Part shown: positions 37,467-45,122 of the stretch, in pieces
Position numbering within the stretch: the stretch's first letter is position 1
Layout of the letters: each line of letters starts with the position of its first letter
NCBI GenBank assembly: GCA_020721065.1
Contig: DYNM01000021.1
Span: 1-45,122, forward strand
DNA length: 45,122 nucleotides
From: Thiocystis violascens
GTDB taxonomy: Bacteria > Pseudomonadota > Gammaproteobacteria > Chromatiales > Chromatiaceae
Direction of reading: 5' to 3'
Translations under genes and position numbers: made by a program
The notes under the pieces: model-generated
Database searches by the model: none
Told to the model about the DNA's origin: nothing
What the model saw: the letters and a program-made list of their open reading frames with translations, nothing else

Positions 37467-39245
37467 ATGACGTGCGATCAACCACAACTGTTGTTTTTAC
37501 AGGTTTTTCTTGACGAAATAACGGCAACATTGCAACGCATGGAAGATGCTTTGCTGACGCTTGCTGCTGCTCCCTCCGCTCCCGAAGCTCTCAACGCGGT
37601 TTTGTGTGCTATCCACTCCATCACCGATGCGGCCGATGCGTTCGGCTATACGCCAGTGGTGGCGTTCACCCACGCTGTTGCAACTGCGCTGAAGCAGGAG
37701 GAGTCACTCACCGTTGCCCGTGTGCAAACTTTGTGTGAATGCCGCGCTCACATCGCGCATCTCGTCGCCACTTTCACCGCCGATCCGAGTGCTGAAGCCG
37801 AACTGGATGGCGAGACGCAGCGCCGCAGTGCTGAGTTGCTGGCGCGGCTCGGCGGCATTGCGGCGGTCGCGGAGCCGAGCGCGATTTATGCCCGTTATCT
37901 CGACGTGCTCACACTGCCTGCGCCGGAACAGGTCAAAGGCATGAGCGCATTGTTGGTCAGCATCGGCGCGTTGACGCCCGGCGAATTGGCGCAGGCGCAG
38001 CGCACACAATGCGCTGTCGTCACGCCGACTGTGTGCGGTGAGCCAATGTCAACATCGTGCAAAACGTCAGCGCGAACGCGCCCGGCTGAAGACAATCACG
38101 TCATCCGCGTCGATGCGCGGCGAATTGGTCAACTGATTGATCTGGTTGGTGAATTGGTCACGACTAGCGCCGCCATTCGCGTCTTGATGCAGCGCAATAA
38201 GCCCGAGCAGCTCGCCGAGGTCGTGACGGGTGCGGAGACGCTGGTGGCGGAAATCCGCGCTCAAGCCTTGCAACTGCGGATGGTGGCGATTGGCGACAGT
38301 TTGGCGCGATTTCGGCGCGTGGTGCGCGATGCCAGTCAGGAGTTGGGCAAGGCGATTGAGTTGGTGATCAGCGGCGGCGAGACCGAATTAGATAAAACGG
38401 TGGTGGAGAAAATCATTGATCCGCTCACGCATTTGGTGCGCAACGCGGTCGATCATGGGATTGAGCTGCCGGAGCGGCGGCAGCAGGTCGGTACACCCAG
38501 CACTGGCACTATTCGTCTCCACGCTTATCACGCGACAGGGCGCATCGTGATTGAAATGAGCGACGACGGCGCAGGCTTGGATGCGGCAGCGATTCGTGCG
38601 CAAGCTGAGGCGAAAGGCTTGGTCAGCGCGGATGAAGTGCTCACGCGGGAGGAAACGCTGCGGCTGATTTTTGCGCCCGGTTTATCTACCAAAACGCAGG
38701 TCACGAGCTTGTCAGGGCGCGGCGTGGGGATGGACGTGGTGCGGCGCAACATCGAGGCGCTGCGCGGCACGATTGAACTCGACAGCCAGCGCGGCGTGGG
38801 CACGACGATCACTCTCAGCTTGCCGCTGACGTTGGCGATTATTGAGGGGTTTTTGGTGAGCGCGGGTGGTGCGTATTACGTCATCCCGCTGGCGCAGGTG
38901 GTGGAATGTGTGGAGATGACGCCGGCTGCGTACCAATTGCACGGTCAGCATTACGTCAATCTGCGCGGTGAAGTGCTGCCGTTTCTCCGCCTGAGCGAGC
39001 TGTTTGCGACTGATGCGGCACCATGCCAGCGCGGACAACGGGAAAGTTTAGTCGTCGTGCGCGGTGGGCATCACACGCTGGGAATCGTGGTTGATGCGTT
39101 GCTGGGCGAGTGGCAAACGGTGATCAAACCGCTCGGCAAAGTGTTTGAACAACTGCGCGGCGTAGTCGGTGCCACCATTCTCGGCACTGGCGAGATCGCG
39201 CTGATTTTGGACGTGGCGGCATTAAAGAATTGTCAGCAGGAATGA
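37467..39245 (+). CDS. CheA-like protein with altered HPt motif and no P2-like domain
   Basis: 592 residues. The P1 domain retains H50, but the motif reads HSITD rather than HTIKG, and the following GTGGVF is AADAF. The P2-like domain of the upstream CheA is missing. One MshEN-like motif (MSALLVSIGALTPGELAQAQ, about 159-178) is kept. A Cys/Thr/Ser-rich linker follows, then dimerisation, ATPase ([26 protein letters not shown]) and CheW-like domains, very similar to the other CheA. Kinase residues look intact, so it may phosphorylate in trans or act as an array scaffold. The ATG is 5 bp after the cyclase stop, with a weak ribosome site. Confidence 0.88.
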   Translation: MTCDQPQLLFLQVFLDEITATLQRMEDALLTLAAAPSAPEALNAVLCAIHSITDAADAFGYTPVVAFTHAVATALKQEESLTVARVQTLCECRAHIAHLVATFTADPSAEAELDGETQRRSAELLARLGGIAAVAEPSAIYARYLDVLTLPAPEQVKGMSALLVSIGALTPGELAQAQRTQCAVVTPTVCGEPMSTSCKTSARTRPAEDNHVIRVDARRIGQLIDLVGELVTTSAAIRVLMQRNKPEQLAEVVTGAETLVAEIRAQALQLRMVAIGDSLARFRRVVRDASQELGKAIELVISGGETELDKTVVEKIIDPLTHLVRNAVDHGIELPERRQQVGTPSTGTIRLHAYHATGRIVIEMSDDGAGLDAAAIRAQAEAKGLVSADEVLTREETLRLIFAPGLSTKTQVTSLSGRGVGMDVVRRNIEALRGTIELDSQRGVGTTITLSLPLTLAIIEGFLVSAGGAYYVIPLAQVVECVEMTPAAYQLHGQHYVNLRGEVLPFLRLSELFATDAAPCQRGQRESLVVVRGGHHTLGIVVDALLGEWQTVIKPLGKVFEQLRGVVGATILGTGEIALILDVAALKNCQQE

Positions 39246-39342
39246 GGCTGCAAAAAGTTATCGGTTGTCAGTTGTCAGTAAAAAGCACGGTTGTCACCGC
39301 CAACTGAAAACTGACAACTCAATCAATCGCTTATATCAACTG
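39246..39342 (+). repeat. Dispersed palindromic repeat, copy E
   Basis: GGTTGTCAGTTGTCAGTAAAAAG, then CCGCCAACTGAAAACTGACAACT, then AATCGCTTATATC-AACTGC, as in the right part of copy B. It fills the gap between the convergent CheA-like and secreted-protein genes and could terminate both. Confidence 0.8.
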
Positions 39343-39747
39343 CTAACGTTCCCACAAACGCGGTGGCGGCTGATCCCGATCTAAGAATTGGCGCGAACGC
39401 TCACCAGAATCAGGACGATAACGATCATCACGGCGGGGGCGAGCATCGCGGTCGTGTAGAGCTTTGCGCAAGCGATGGTCAATACGATCTAAACGTGATT
39501 CCAATACGCGCCGCCGTTCGTTGCGAGAAGCTCCAGCATCACGCAATTCTTCAGCTAATTCCCGAATATCGCGCTGTTCATTCCTTAATTCTTTTGCTTC
39601 GCGCCGCGTGATAGAGCCATTTTCAATGCCGCGTTCAATCACTGCCTGCTGATGTTCTAAACGATCACGAATGCTATTGGCTTGTGCGGGGAATGTTGTC
39701 AATACTCCCACAACACTGAATAGCGCGATTAGTGCGATTTTGTGCAT
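39343..39747 (-). CDS. Small secreted Arg-rich coiled-coil protein, unknown
   Basis: 134 residues from the ATG at 39747, with AGGAA upstream; a longer frame adds nine residues before it. The signal peptide is MHKIALIALFSVVGVLTTFPAQA, cleaved after AQA. The mature part is highly charged helix (RLEHQQAVIERGIENGSITRREAKELR...RIDHRLRKAL), then a disordered Arg/Asp/Pro tail. No family is certain; it has the look of small periplasmic helical stress or metal proteins. Confidence 0.75.
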   Translation of the reverse strand: MHKIALIALFSVVGVLTTFPAQANSIRDRLEHQQAVIERGIENGSITRREAKELRNEQRDIRELAEELRDAGASRNERRRVLESRLDRIDHRLRKALHDRDARPRRDDRYRPDSGERSRQFLDRDQPPPRLWER

Positions 39748-39784
39748 TGTTTTATTCCTCATTGCGTAAAACAAGCTGGTTTTT

Positions 39785-40486
39785 TTAGTGTACCAGCGCC
39801 AGTTGGTCTAACAAAGTAAACAGCACAGTTTGCAGTGTACGATATTCCGCAGCATCAACAGTTAATAATTGGGCTGATGGTTGTATAAAAGGCGCATCTG
39901 GTATCAATTCATCCGCACAATGCGCCACAATTGCCGCCACGCTGGTTGCCGTTGCTTCTATATGACATTGCAAACCCAAGACCCGCTCGCCATAAAGAAA
40001 AATTTGCTGGGCGCAAGCGGCACTAGACGCTAATTGAATTGCACCCGACGGTAAACTAAAGGTGTCGCCGTGCCAATGAAAAACACGCTGCTGAGGCGTT
40101 AATCCTGCAAGCAACGGTGAATGCTGACCTGCTGCGGTTAATTCCAGCGGAAACCAGCCAATTTCTTGATGTGCATTGCGCGTGACCTGCGCTCCTAATA
40201 CCGTTGCAATGAGTTGCGCACCAAGACAAACACCCAATACAGTTTTATTTGCCGCAATTGCAGATTGAATGAAATTTTTTTCCGCAGTTAGCCACGCATA
40301 TTTAGCATCATCATATACTCCCATTGGTCCGCCCATGACGACTAACCAATCAAATGTATTTAAGTTTGGTAATGCTGCGCCTGCAAATAACGGCGTGAGC
40401 GCCAGCGTGTGACCGCGAGCCGCTGCCCATTCGCCAATGCCAGCCGGGTCTTCAAAGGCAACGTGGGTAAGTGCTTGAATGTGCAT
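39785..40486 (-). CDS. Class I glutamine amidotransferase, GMP synthase-like
   Basis: 233 residues from the ATG at 40486 (GGAG nine bases upstream); the longer frame to 40525 is unlikely. The catalytic triad is visible: C87 in GVCLGAQ, H175 and E177 in LQCHIEAT. MGGPMGVYDD is the usual oxyanion-side loop. Stand-alone proteins of this type (YfeJ/GuaA-N-like) release ammonia from glutamine or act on gamma-glutamyl compounds; the acceptor is unknown. It is divergent from psd. Confidence 0.9.
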   Translation of the reverse strand: MHIQALTHVAFEDPAGIGEWAAARGHTLALTPLFAGAALPNLNTFDWLVVMGGPMGVYDDAKYAWLTAEKNFIQSAIAANKTVLGVCLGAQLIATVLGAQVTRNAHQEIGWFPLELTAAGQHSPLLAGLTPQQRVFHWHGDTFSLPSGAIQLASSAACAQQIFLYGERVLGLQCHIEATATSVAAIVAHCADELIPDAPFIQPSAQLLTVDAAEYRTLQTVLFTLLDQLALVH

Positions 40487-40594
40487 TGATTTCACTCCAT
40501 TGTCACGGCGCATCGCCGCAATCATTTGATTTTATCGTGAGCAACGGCTGGACGCTGTTGCGCGTTTACAATCGCCATTTTTGGAAGCAACCAC

Positions 40595-41497
40595 ATGACT
40601 GAAATCACCACCATCTCGCTCGGCGCTCGCCTGTTTGTCGCCGTGCAATATCTGCTCCCGCAGCGCCTGCTGACGATGGCGATGCACCGGCTGGCGCTGG
40701 TGCGCTGGCAACCGCTAAAAAACCTGTTGATTCAAAACTTTGCGCGGATATATCGCATCGACATGACGCTGGCAGCCGAGCCAGATTTGACCGTTTATCC
40801 CCATTTCAACGCCTTTTTTACCCGCGCTCTGCGTCCCGACGTCCGCCCGCTCGCACCTGAACCAGCGGCAATTGTCAGTCCGGTAGACGGCACCATCAGT
40901 CAGATTGGCACCATCACCGCCGGGCGCATCGTGCAGGCGAAAGGTCAGGACTACGCCGTTCACGAGCTGCTCGGCATCACGCCAGCGGCGGCACAAGCGT
41001 TTGTGGGTGGGCAATTCGTCACGATTTATCTGTCGCCCCGCGATTATCACCGGATTCACATGCCGCTGACTGGCACCCTGACTGCGCAGACCTATGTGCC
41101 GGGGCGCTTGTTCAGCGTCAATCACAGCACGGCGCAATTGGTGCCGCGCCTGTTTGCTCGCAACGAGCGGGTGGCGTGTCATTTTGCGACGGCGGCAGAG
41201 GAGATGGCGCTGGTGTTGGTGGGCGCGATGATCGTTGGCGGCATTGAAACGGTGTGGGCGGGCGCAATCACGCCGCCGCATCGTGGGCGCAAGTCAGAAC
41301 GGCGCGACTTTCCAACTGCTGGCGCTGGAACGCTGGCGCTGGAACGGGGCGCAGAAATGGGGCGTTTTAACCTCGGCTCAACCGTGATCCTGCTGTTTCC
41401 ACCCGCACGCATGACGTGGGATGCGGCGCTGCGGGTGGGACAGCCGGTGCAACTCGGACAACGGCTGGGCACAGTCGGCGCTCAGGGCAAAATTTGA
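40595..41497 (+). CDS. psd: Phosphatidylserine decarboxylase proenzyme
   Basis: 300 residues, typical of the gammaproteobacterial type. The self-cleavage site is LGST (260-263); S262 becomes the pyruvoyl group of the alpha chain. D98 (SPVDG) and H152 (DYHRIHMP) complete the site. The enzyme makes phosphatidylethanolamine from phosphatidylserine at the inner membrane. The 3' end overlaps the convergent L,D-transpeptidase gene by 16 bp. Confidence 0.97.
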   Translation: MTEITTISLGARLFVAVQYLLPQRLLTMAMHRLALVRWQPLKNLLIQNFARIYRIDMTLAAEPDLTVYPHFNAFFTRALRPDVRPLAPEPAAIVSPVDGTISQIGTITAGRIVQAKGQDYAVHELLGITPAAAQAFVGGQFVTIYLSPRDYHRIHMPLTGTLTAQTYVPGRLFSVNHSTAQLVPRLFARNERVACHFATAAEEMALVLVGAMIVGGIETVWAGAITPPHRGRKSERRDFPTAGAGTLALERGAEMGRFNLGSTVILLFPPARMTWDAALRVGQPVQLGQRLGTVGAQGKI

Positions 41498-42039
41498 ATC
41501 GGCGTGCCATCAGGAACGAGTTTCCAAATTTCGTCGATTTCATGGTTTTGCACCGCAATACAGCCGTGCGTCCAATCACGGCTGTTGTAATACTTTTTCA
41601 TGCCTTCCGATTGAATATAATTCGGAAAACCATGCACCATAATCATGCCGCCGGGTTTATATCCTTGTTGCGCACTATTGCGTTTATCTGCCGCATTGGG
41701 ATAAGACACATGAATGGCTTTATAAAATTGGCTTTTTGGTTTACGCCAATCCAAAATGTAATTACCTTCAGGAGTGCGTTGATCGCCCTCGCGGTATTTA
41801 TGCCCCAACGGTGAACCACCCAATGCCACTCGATAGGTTCGCGCTACCTGCCCACGACTCAGCAATTGCAATTGCCGCTGCGCTTTTTTCACCACCACTT
41901 TATCAATCGGACCGGTGATTTTTGGTTCACGCGGTTTATGCGTGCTGCAACTGGTGACACTGAATAAACCAATTGCCACCAGCGTTAATACAACTCGCCG
42001 CCACACGGAAACGGCAAAAAATAAACGACCTACGATCAT
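41482..42039 (-). CDS. L,D-transpeptidase (YkuD) lipoprotein
   Basis: 185 residues from the ATG at 42039; a longer frame to 42096 would put extra residues before a good signal sequence. The lipoprotein signal ends FSVTSC, with the lipid-bearing cysteine at residue 31. The YkuD domain has VALGGSPLGHKYREGDQRTPEG, MIMVHGFP and the catalytic motif THGCIAV. Such enzymes make 3-3 peptidoglycan crosslinks or attach lipoproteins. It is anchored in the envelope, convergent with psd. Confidence 0.9.
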   Translation of the reverse strand: MIVGRLFFAVSVWRRVVLTLVAIGLFSVTSCSTHKPREPKITGPIDKVVVKKAQRQLQLLSRGQVARTYRVALGGSPLGHKYREGDQRTPEGNYILDWRKPKSQFYKAIHVSYPNAADKRNSAQQGYKPGGMIMVHGFPNYIQSEGMKKYYNSRDWTHGCIAVQNHEIDEIWKLVPDGTPIQILP

Positions 42040-42126
42040 AATCAACACTCTCAAAAAACGGTGCCCAAGCTGCGGCACCGATAATGCGCTTATCAATCAA
42101 ACGCTCAGGTTAAAAAACCGCTCAGG

Positions 42127-43323
42127 TTAAAAATCAGGCAAGACGCGCAAAAAACAGGTTTTCAAATATGCAGTTTCTGCAATCGCAGGATGCACCGGAT
42201 GATCTGGTCCTTGTTGTCCCGTTTCTAATAATTGCACACTGCGTCCTGCTCGTCGCGCTGCAAGCTGCACCCCGCGTAAAAATGTTTCCCGATCCATGTG
42301 AAACGAACAAGAAGACGTCACCAATAAACCACCCGGTTCTAATAATTCAATCCCCAACCGATTTAAGCGTTGATAGGCTTGGGTGCCTTCTTTTTCATCT
42401 TTACGCCGTTTAATAAAAGCCGGCGGATCAAGAATCACCGTATCAAAACGTTGCCCTTGATCGCGTAAATCGCGCAACACATCAAACGCATCGCCTTGTA
42501 TTGAATGCACGCGCTGTTCTAATTGATTGCGAGCGGCATTCGCGGTAATTCGTTCCACCGCAGCCGCCGAACTATCAACGCAGGTCACGCTGGTAGCGCC
42601 GAGTGCTGCCGCTCGCAGCCCCCACGCGCCGACGTAGCTGCACACATCCAGCACCTTGCCGCCCACGCCGTAACGCGCCAGCCGCCGCCGATTTTCCGCT
42701 TGATCGAAAAACCAGCCAGTTTTTTGTCCGCTCAACGGCGCGACCTCAAACGCCAGCTCCTGCTCAAGCAAAATCAGGCTGTCAGCGGGATTGCCGAGCA
42801 CGGTTTCGACCGTGCGCTCCAAGCCTTCCAGCTCGCGCACCGCGCTGTCATTGCGCAACACAATCGCCTGCGGACGCAGCACCTGTTCCAACGCCGCGAG
42901 CAGTTCGCCGCGCACCCGCTCCATGCCCGCCGTCGTGATTTGCACCACCAACAATTGGTCATAACGATCCACGATCAGCCCCGGCAGCCCGTCGCTCTCG
43001 CCGAAAATCAGCCGATAAAACGGGCGTTGATAGAGCCGCTCGCGCAACGCCAGCGCGTCGTGAATGCGCTGGAGCCACAGCGTCGGCGTCAACGCCAGCG
43101 CCCGATTGCGGGTGACGATGCGAGCGCAAATCAGCGAATGCGGATTGACATATCCGCGCCCCAACCAGCGGTCGTGATCGCTCAAAATCTCGACCGGCTG
43201 CCCGGGCGTAAACGCCTTTAATGGCGTCGTTTGGGTGTTGACTTCATTGCTATAAATCCAGCAATGCCCCGCCAACAGGCGGCGTTCTTGATCTTTGCGA
43301 AGTAAAAGAGGTTGGAGATTCAT
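42127..43323 (-). CDS. rlmI: 23S rRNA m5C methyltransferase, RlmI type
   Basis: 398 residues from the ATG at 43323, giving the family start MNLQPLLLRKDQERRLLAGH; the longer frame is not supported. An N-terminal PUA domain (about 5-75) is followed by a linker domain (FYRLIFGESDGLPGLIVDRY) and a SAM-binding methyltransferase: TGWFFDQAENRR, VLDVCSYVGAWGL, ILDPPAFIKRRKDE and the catalytic-cysteine region TSSCSFHM. E. coli RlmI methylates C1962. Residue specificity is inferred. Confidence 0.9.
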   Translation of the reverse strand: MNLQPLLLRKDQERRLLAGHCWIYSNEVNTQTTPLKAFTPGQPVEILSDHDRWLGRGYVNPHSLICARIVTRNRALALTPTLWLQRIHDALALRERLYQRPFYRLIFGESDGLPGLIVDRYDQLLVVQITTAGMERVRGELLAALEQVLRPQAIVLRNDSAVRELEGLERTVETVLGNPADSLILLEQELAFEVAPLSGQKTGWFFDQAENRRRLARYGVGGKVLDVCSYVGAWGLRAAALGATSVTCVDSSAAAVERITANAARNQLEQRVHSIQGDAFDVLRDLRDQGQRFDTVILDPPAFIKRRKDEKEGTQAYQRLNRLGIELLEPGGLLVTSSCSFHMDRETFLRGVQLAARRAGRSVQLLETGQQGPDHPVHPAIAETAYLKTCFLRVLPDF

Positions 43324-43401
43324 GTGATTCCGATGGGCGTGAATATGGTCAAAAAACGGTTTTAAGATTACCAGAGATTGTCCTACTCGCAGCAAATCAC
43401 G

Positions 43402-43587
43402 TTAACGCACCGCCATAATGAGAAAGATCACCAGCACCACCACCGCACCCAATGGCAACAATGCTGCCAGCCAATCACCTTGTTGCGCTTTGGGGCTATT
43501 GTTTTGCCAATGTTTATATGCCGGCCATAAATAGATCAGCATTAAACCCATCGCTATTGCTGCGGTAATTTGTAAAAACAAATCCAT
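43402..43587 (-). CDS. Small two-span membrane protein, unknown
   Basis: 61 residues with a GAGGAA ribosome site. Two hydrophobic segments (about 3-22 and 41-59) flank a short polar loop, KHWQNNSPKAQQGDW. Small proteins of this look are common in gammaproteobacteria and unnamed. Coding is supported by the ribosome site and the clear membrane pattern. Confidence 0.7.
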   Translation of the reverse strand: MDLFLQITAAIAMGLMLIYLWPAYKHWQNNSPKAQQGDWLAALLPLGAVVVLVIFLIMAVR

Positions 43588-43604
43588 GCTGATTCCTCAA
43601 GGTT

Positions 43605-43670
43605 AACAGTTGTCGGTTTTCAGTTGTCGGTGATAATACTGTTTTTTAACTGACCACTGATCACTAAAAT
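43605..43670 (-). repeat. Dispersed palindromic repeat, copy F
   Basis: Read on the minus strand it gives AGTGATCAGTGGTCAGTTAAAAAACAG... and then CCGACAACTGAAAACCGACAACTG, the same element in the opposite orientation to copies B-E. It sits between the small membrane gene and the yccA terminator. Confidence 0.75.
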
Positions 43671-43681
43671 ACAGTAGAAAC

Positions 43682-43710
43682 AAAAACCCCGACACAGGGT
43701 CGGGGTTTTT
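43682..43710 (-). terminator. Intrinsic terminator of yccA
   Basis: AAAAACCCCGAC and GTCGGGGTTTTT form a 12-bp stem with a 5-base loop, A/T-flanked on both sides, 22 bp beyond the yccA stop. It could work in both directions. Confidence 0.9.
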
Positions 43711-43732
43711 AATAACAGATCACGCGCAACGT

Positions 43733-44404
43733 TTAATCATCGCCGCCCATGATGCCGAGAATCTGCAACAAGCTGATAAAGATGTTGAAGATGCTCAAAT
43801 AAATGCCATAGGTCGCCATGATGTAATTGGTTTCTTCACCGCGAGCGATGCGAGCGGTATCCATCAAAATAAAGCCACTCATCAGCAAAATAATTGCTGA
43901 AGAAATCACCAAAGACAACAGCGGCAAATGCAGGAAGATATTGGCAATTGCCGCAATCATCACCACCATCATGCCGGCGAATAAAAACCCGCCCATAAAA
44001 CTGAAATCACGTTTGCTGGTGAGCGCATAACCCGATAAACCGAGAAAGATCGCTGCCGTGCCACCGAATGCTAAACCAATGGTTTCACCGCCATTGGGCA
44101 GCGCCAGATATTGCGTCAAGATCGCACCTAATCCAAAACCCAATAAGCCGGTGATGACAAAGATCACGCCCACACCAGCGGCGGAATTAGCGGTTTTTGG
44201 CAATACAAATATGCCTAAAATCATGGAAACAATGACGGCGGCCAAATACGTCCAGCTTGGCATTGCCAGCGCCACCGATAACAGCGCGGTAAAGGCGCTG
44301 AAACCAAGGGTAGCGGCTAACAATAAATAGGTGTTTTTGAGCACCTTGTTGGCGCTCACAGCGCGGCTCTCGGCGCTCTTCAGTAGAAAACTGTCAGTAC
44401 TCAT
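43733..44404 (-). CDS. yccA: Bax inhibitor-1 family protein YccA (FtsH modulator)
   Basis: 223 residues with about seven TM helices. Family signs are the N-terminal SVSANKVLKNTYLLLAAT-like segment, an inner GYALTSKRDFSFMGGFLFAG and the ending IYLSIFNIFISLLQILGIMGGDD. AGGAG precedes the ATG. In E. coli YccA interacts with the membrane protease FtsH and limits proteolysis of SecY. It is an inner-membrane protein. An intrinsic terminator follows. Confidence 0.93.
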   Translation of the reverse strand: MSTDSFLLKSAESRAVSANKVLKNTYLLLAATLGFSAFTALLSVALAMPSWTYLAAVIVSMILGIFVLPKTANSAAGVGVIFVITGLLGFGLGAILTQYLALPNGGETIGLAFGGTAAIFLGLSGYALTSKRDFSFMGGFLFAGMMVVMIAAIANIFLHLPLLSLVISSAIILLMSGFILMDTARIARGEETNYIMATYGIYLSIFNIFISLLQILGIMGGDD

Positions 44405-44486
44405 TTTTCAGTCACTCCTAATAAAACAAGGGGTTAAAACAATGGTAAAGATGGTAGCCCTAATATGCAGACTTTGGAGCACAGAA

Positions 44487-44675
44487 TCAAGTGGTCAGCA
44501 CATAATGTGCGCCGCAATATGGGCAAATCGCTTCATGGTTGGGACTCTTCTCAATCGCTAAGAACACGCGAGGATGAAGATTCCAATTAGGTGTCTGTGG
44601 CGGCGGACACGATAACGGTAAATCTTTGGATGTGACCGGCAGTGGAGTGGATTGCGGCAAGGTAGCAGTAGACAT
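44487..44675 (-). CDS. zf-CHCC zinc-finger protein
   Basis: 62 residues from the ATG at 44675 (GGAG eight bases upstream). The C-terminal stretch LPLSCPPP, HPRVFLAIEK and CPYCGAHYVL carries the Cys-His-Cys-Cys zinc site of PF10276, the family related to the NDUFS6 subunit of complex I. In bacteria these proteins are stand-alone and of unknown role. The N-terminus is Pro/Thr-rich and probably disordered. Confidence 0.88.
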   Translation of the reverse strand: MSTATLPQSTPLPVTSKDLPLSCPPPQTPNWNLHPRVFLAIEKSPNHEAICPYCGAHYVLTT

Positions 44676-44947
44676 AATAAACTCCAAGTTGTAGGTTACA
44701 AATAGCGCAATGGGTTGAAAGAGTCAAGGTTTGTTGCGTTGTCGTGCGTCCTTTAGTTTAGAGCAACTTGCTCTGAAATTCTATTGATTCCGCAACCGAT
44801 AGCGTTAAATTAACAATGGCTTGTGCGTTTGAACACCGCTGGTTATTCAAATCCAGTTTCAATCTATAGCGTATTGCTGGTTATATTGATATAATTGCGG
44901 TATAAGCGATCATAGCATTGACTGCCCACCGTAAAGGAATTTTGACG

Positions 44948-45122
44948 ATGTCCGCTCTCACTGATTTACTCGCTCATTATCGCAGCATTGCCCAGACTGA
45001 AAGCGAAAAGGGCACCTATTTTGAGGAATTGATGGTTTGCTATTTGCGCCATGAAGCCACCTATCACGATTTATATTGTCAAGTATGGCTTTATGCTGAT
45101 TGGGCGGTCACTCAAGGAATTA
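44948..45122 (+). CDS. N-terminus of a putative Type ISP-like helicase/restriction protein; cut by the right edge
   Basis: 58 codons are visible from the ATG at 44948 (AAGGAAT upstream). The segment ESEKGTYFEELMVCYLRHEA followed by YCQVWLYADWA resembles the nuclease-like N-terminus of large DEAD/DEAH helicases of Type ISP restriction-modification or related defence proteins, where G-x-x-FE-x-L is recurrent. Helicase motifs lie outside the window, so this is a partial, pattern-based call. Confidence 0.5.
   Translation, partial: MSALTDLLAHYRSIAQTESEKGTYFEELMVCYLRHEATYHDLYCQVWLYADWAVTQGI

Noticed and set aside
44860..44947. TATAAT at 44890 as the promoter of the right-edge gene
   Set aside because: No acceptable -35 box is found at 16-18 bp; the region is AT-rich, so chance is likely.

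Overview
The window looks like chromosome from a motile gammaproteobacterium. Supporting features are a FleQ-type sigma-54 activator next to a fliE-fliF-fliG-fliH-fliI-fliJ-fliK operon, RecD of the RecBCD type, DUF2835, a zf-CHCC protein, YccA and an RlmI-like methyltransferase. I cannot name the genus. Gene spacing is tight, with many ATGA-type overlaps.

Layout. (1) 1-14335, all on the minus strand, is flagellar. In transcription order it holds an atypical PilZ-like gene, fleQ, a candidate sigma-54 promoter, fliE, fliF, fliG, fliH, fliI, fliJ and a giant fliK-position gene. This last gene runs off the left edge after at least 2,065 codons, and about 5 kb of it is a 102-bp (34-residue) in-frame tandem repeat with 50 copies visible. 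(2) 14336-16472 holds a gene-poor stretch with a MITE-like element, then a transmembrane chemoreceptor. (3) 16720-24274, plus strand, is a Ter stress-response cluster: TerD, AIM24-like, TerZ-like, PRTase-TRSP, a TerB::TerD fusion, TerB, HAD phosphatase, StiP/PELOTA and a C-C bond lyase. By eye it is more AT-rich than the flagellar block. (4) 24271-26933, minus strand, holds a HAD-IB hydrolase and recD; DUF2835 follows on plus. (5) 27295-39245, plus strand, is a signalling cluster: DUF5610 protein (with a candidate sigma-28 promoter), MCP, CheY, STAS protein, CheA, MCP, CheW, a second CheY, CheC-like phosphatase, PAS-GGDEF cyclase and a second, degenerate CheA. (6) 39343-44675 is mostly housekeeping: a small secreted protein, a glutamine amidotransferase, Psd, an L,D-transpeptidase, an RlmI-like methyltransferase, a small membrane protein, YccA and a zf-CHCC protein. 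At the right edge begins a gene resembling the N-terminus of a Type ISP-like helicase.

How the parts fit. FleQ probably drives fliE onward from the sigma-54 site. The basal body (FliF, FliG), export apparatus (FliH, FliI, FliJ) and hook-length ruler (FliK) are built from that operon. The second cluster could supply chemosensory control. Cyclic-di-GMP recurs as a theme: a PilZ-like protein and FleQ, a GGDEF cyclase between chemotaxis genes, and MshEN-like motifs inside CheA. Six copies of a palindromic repeat built on GTTGTCA sit in intergenic gaps.

The most unusual items are the giant repeat ruler, the TerB::TerD fusion that keeps an internal ribosome-binding site and start, and the paired CheAs, one with a damaged phosphotransfer motif.
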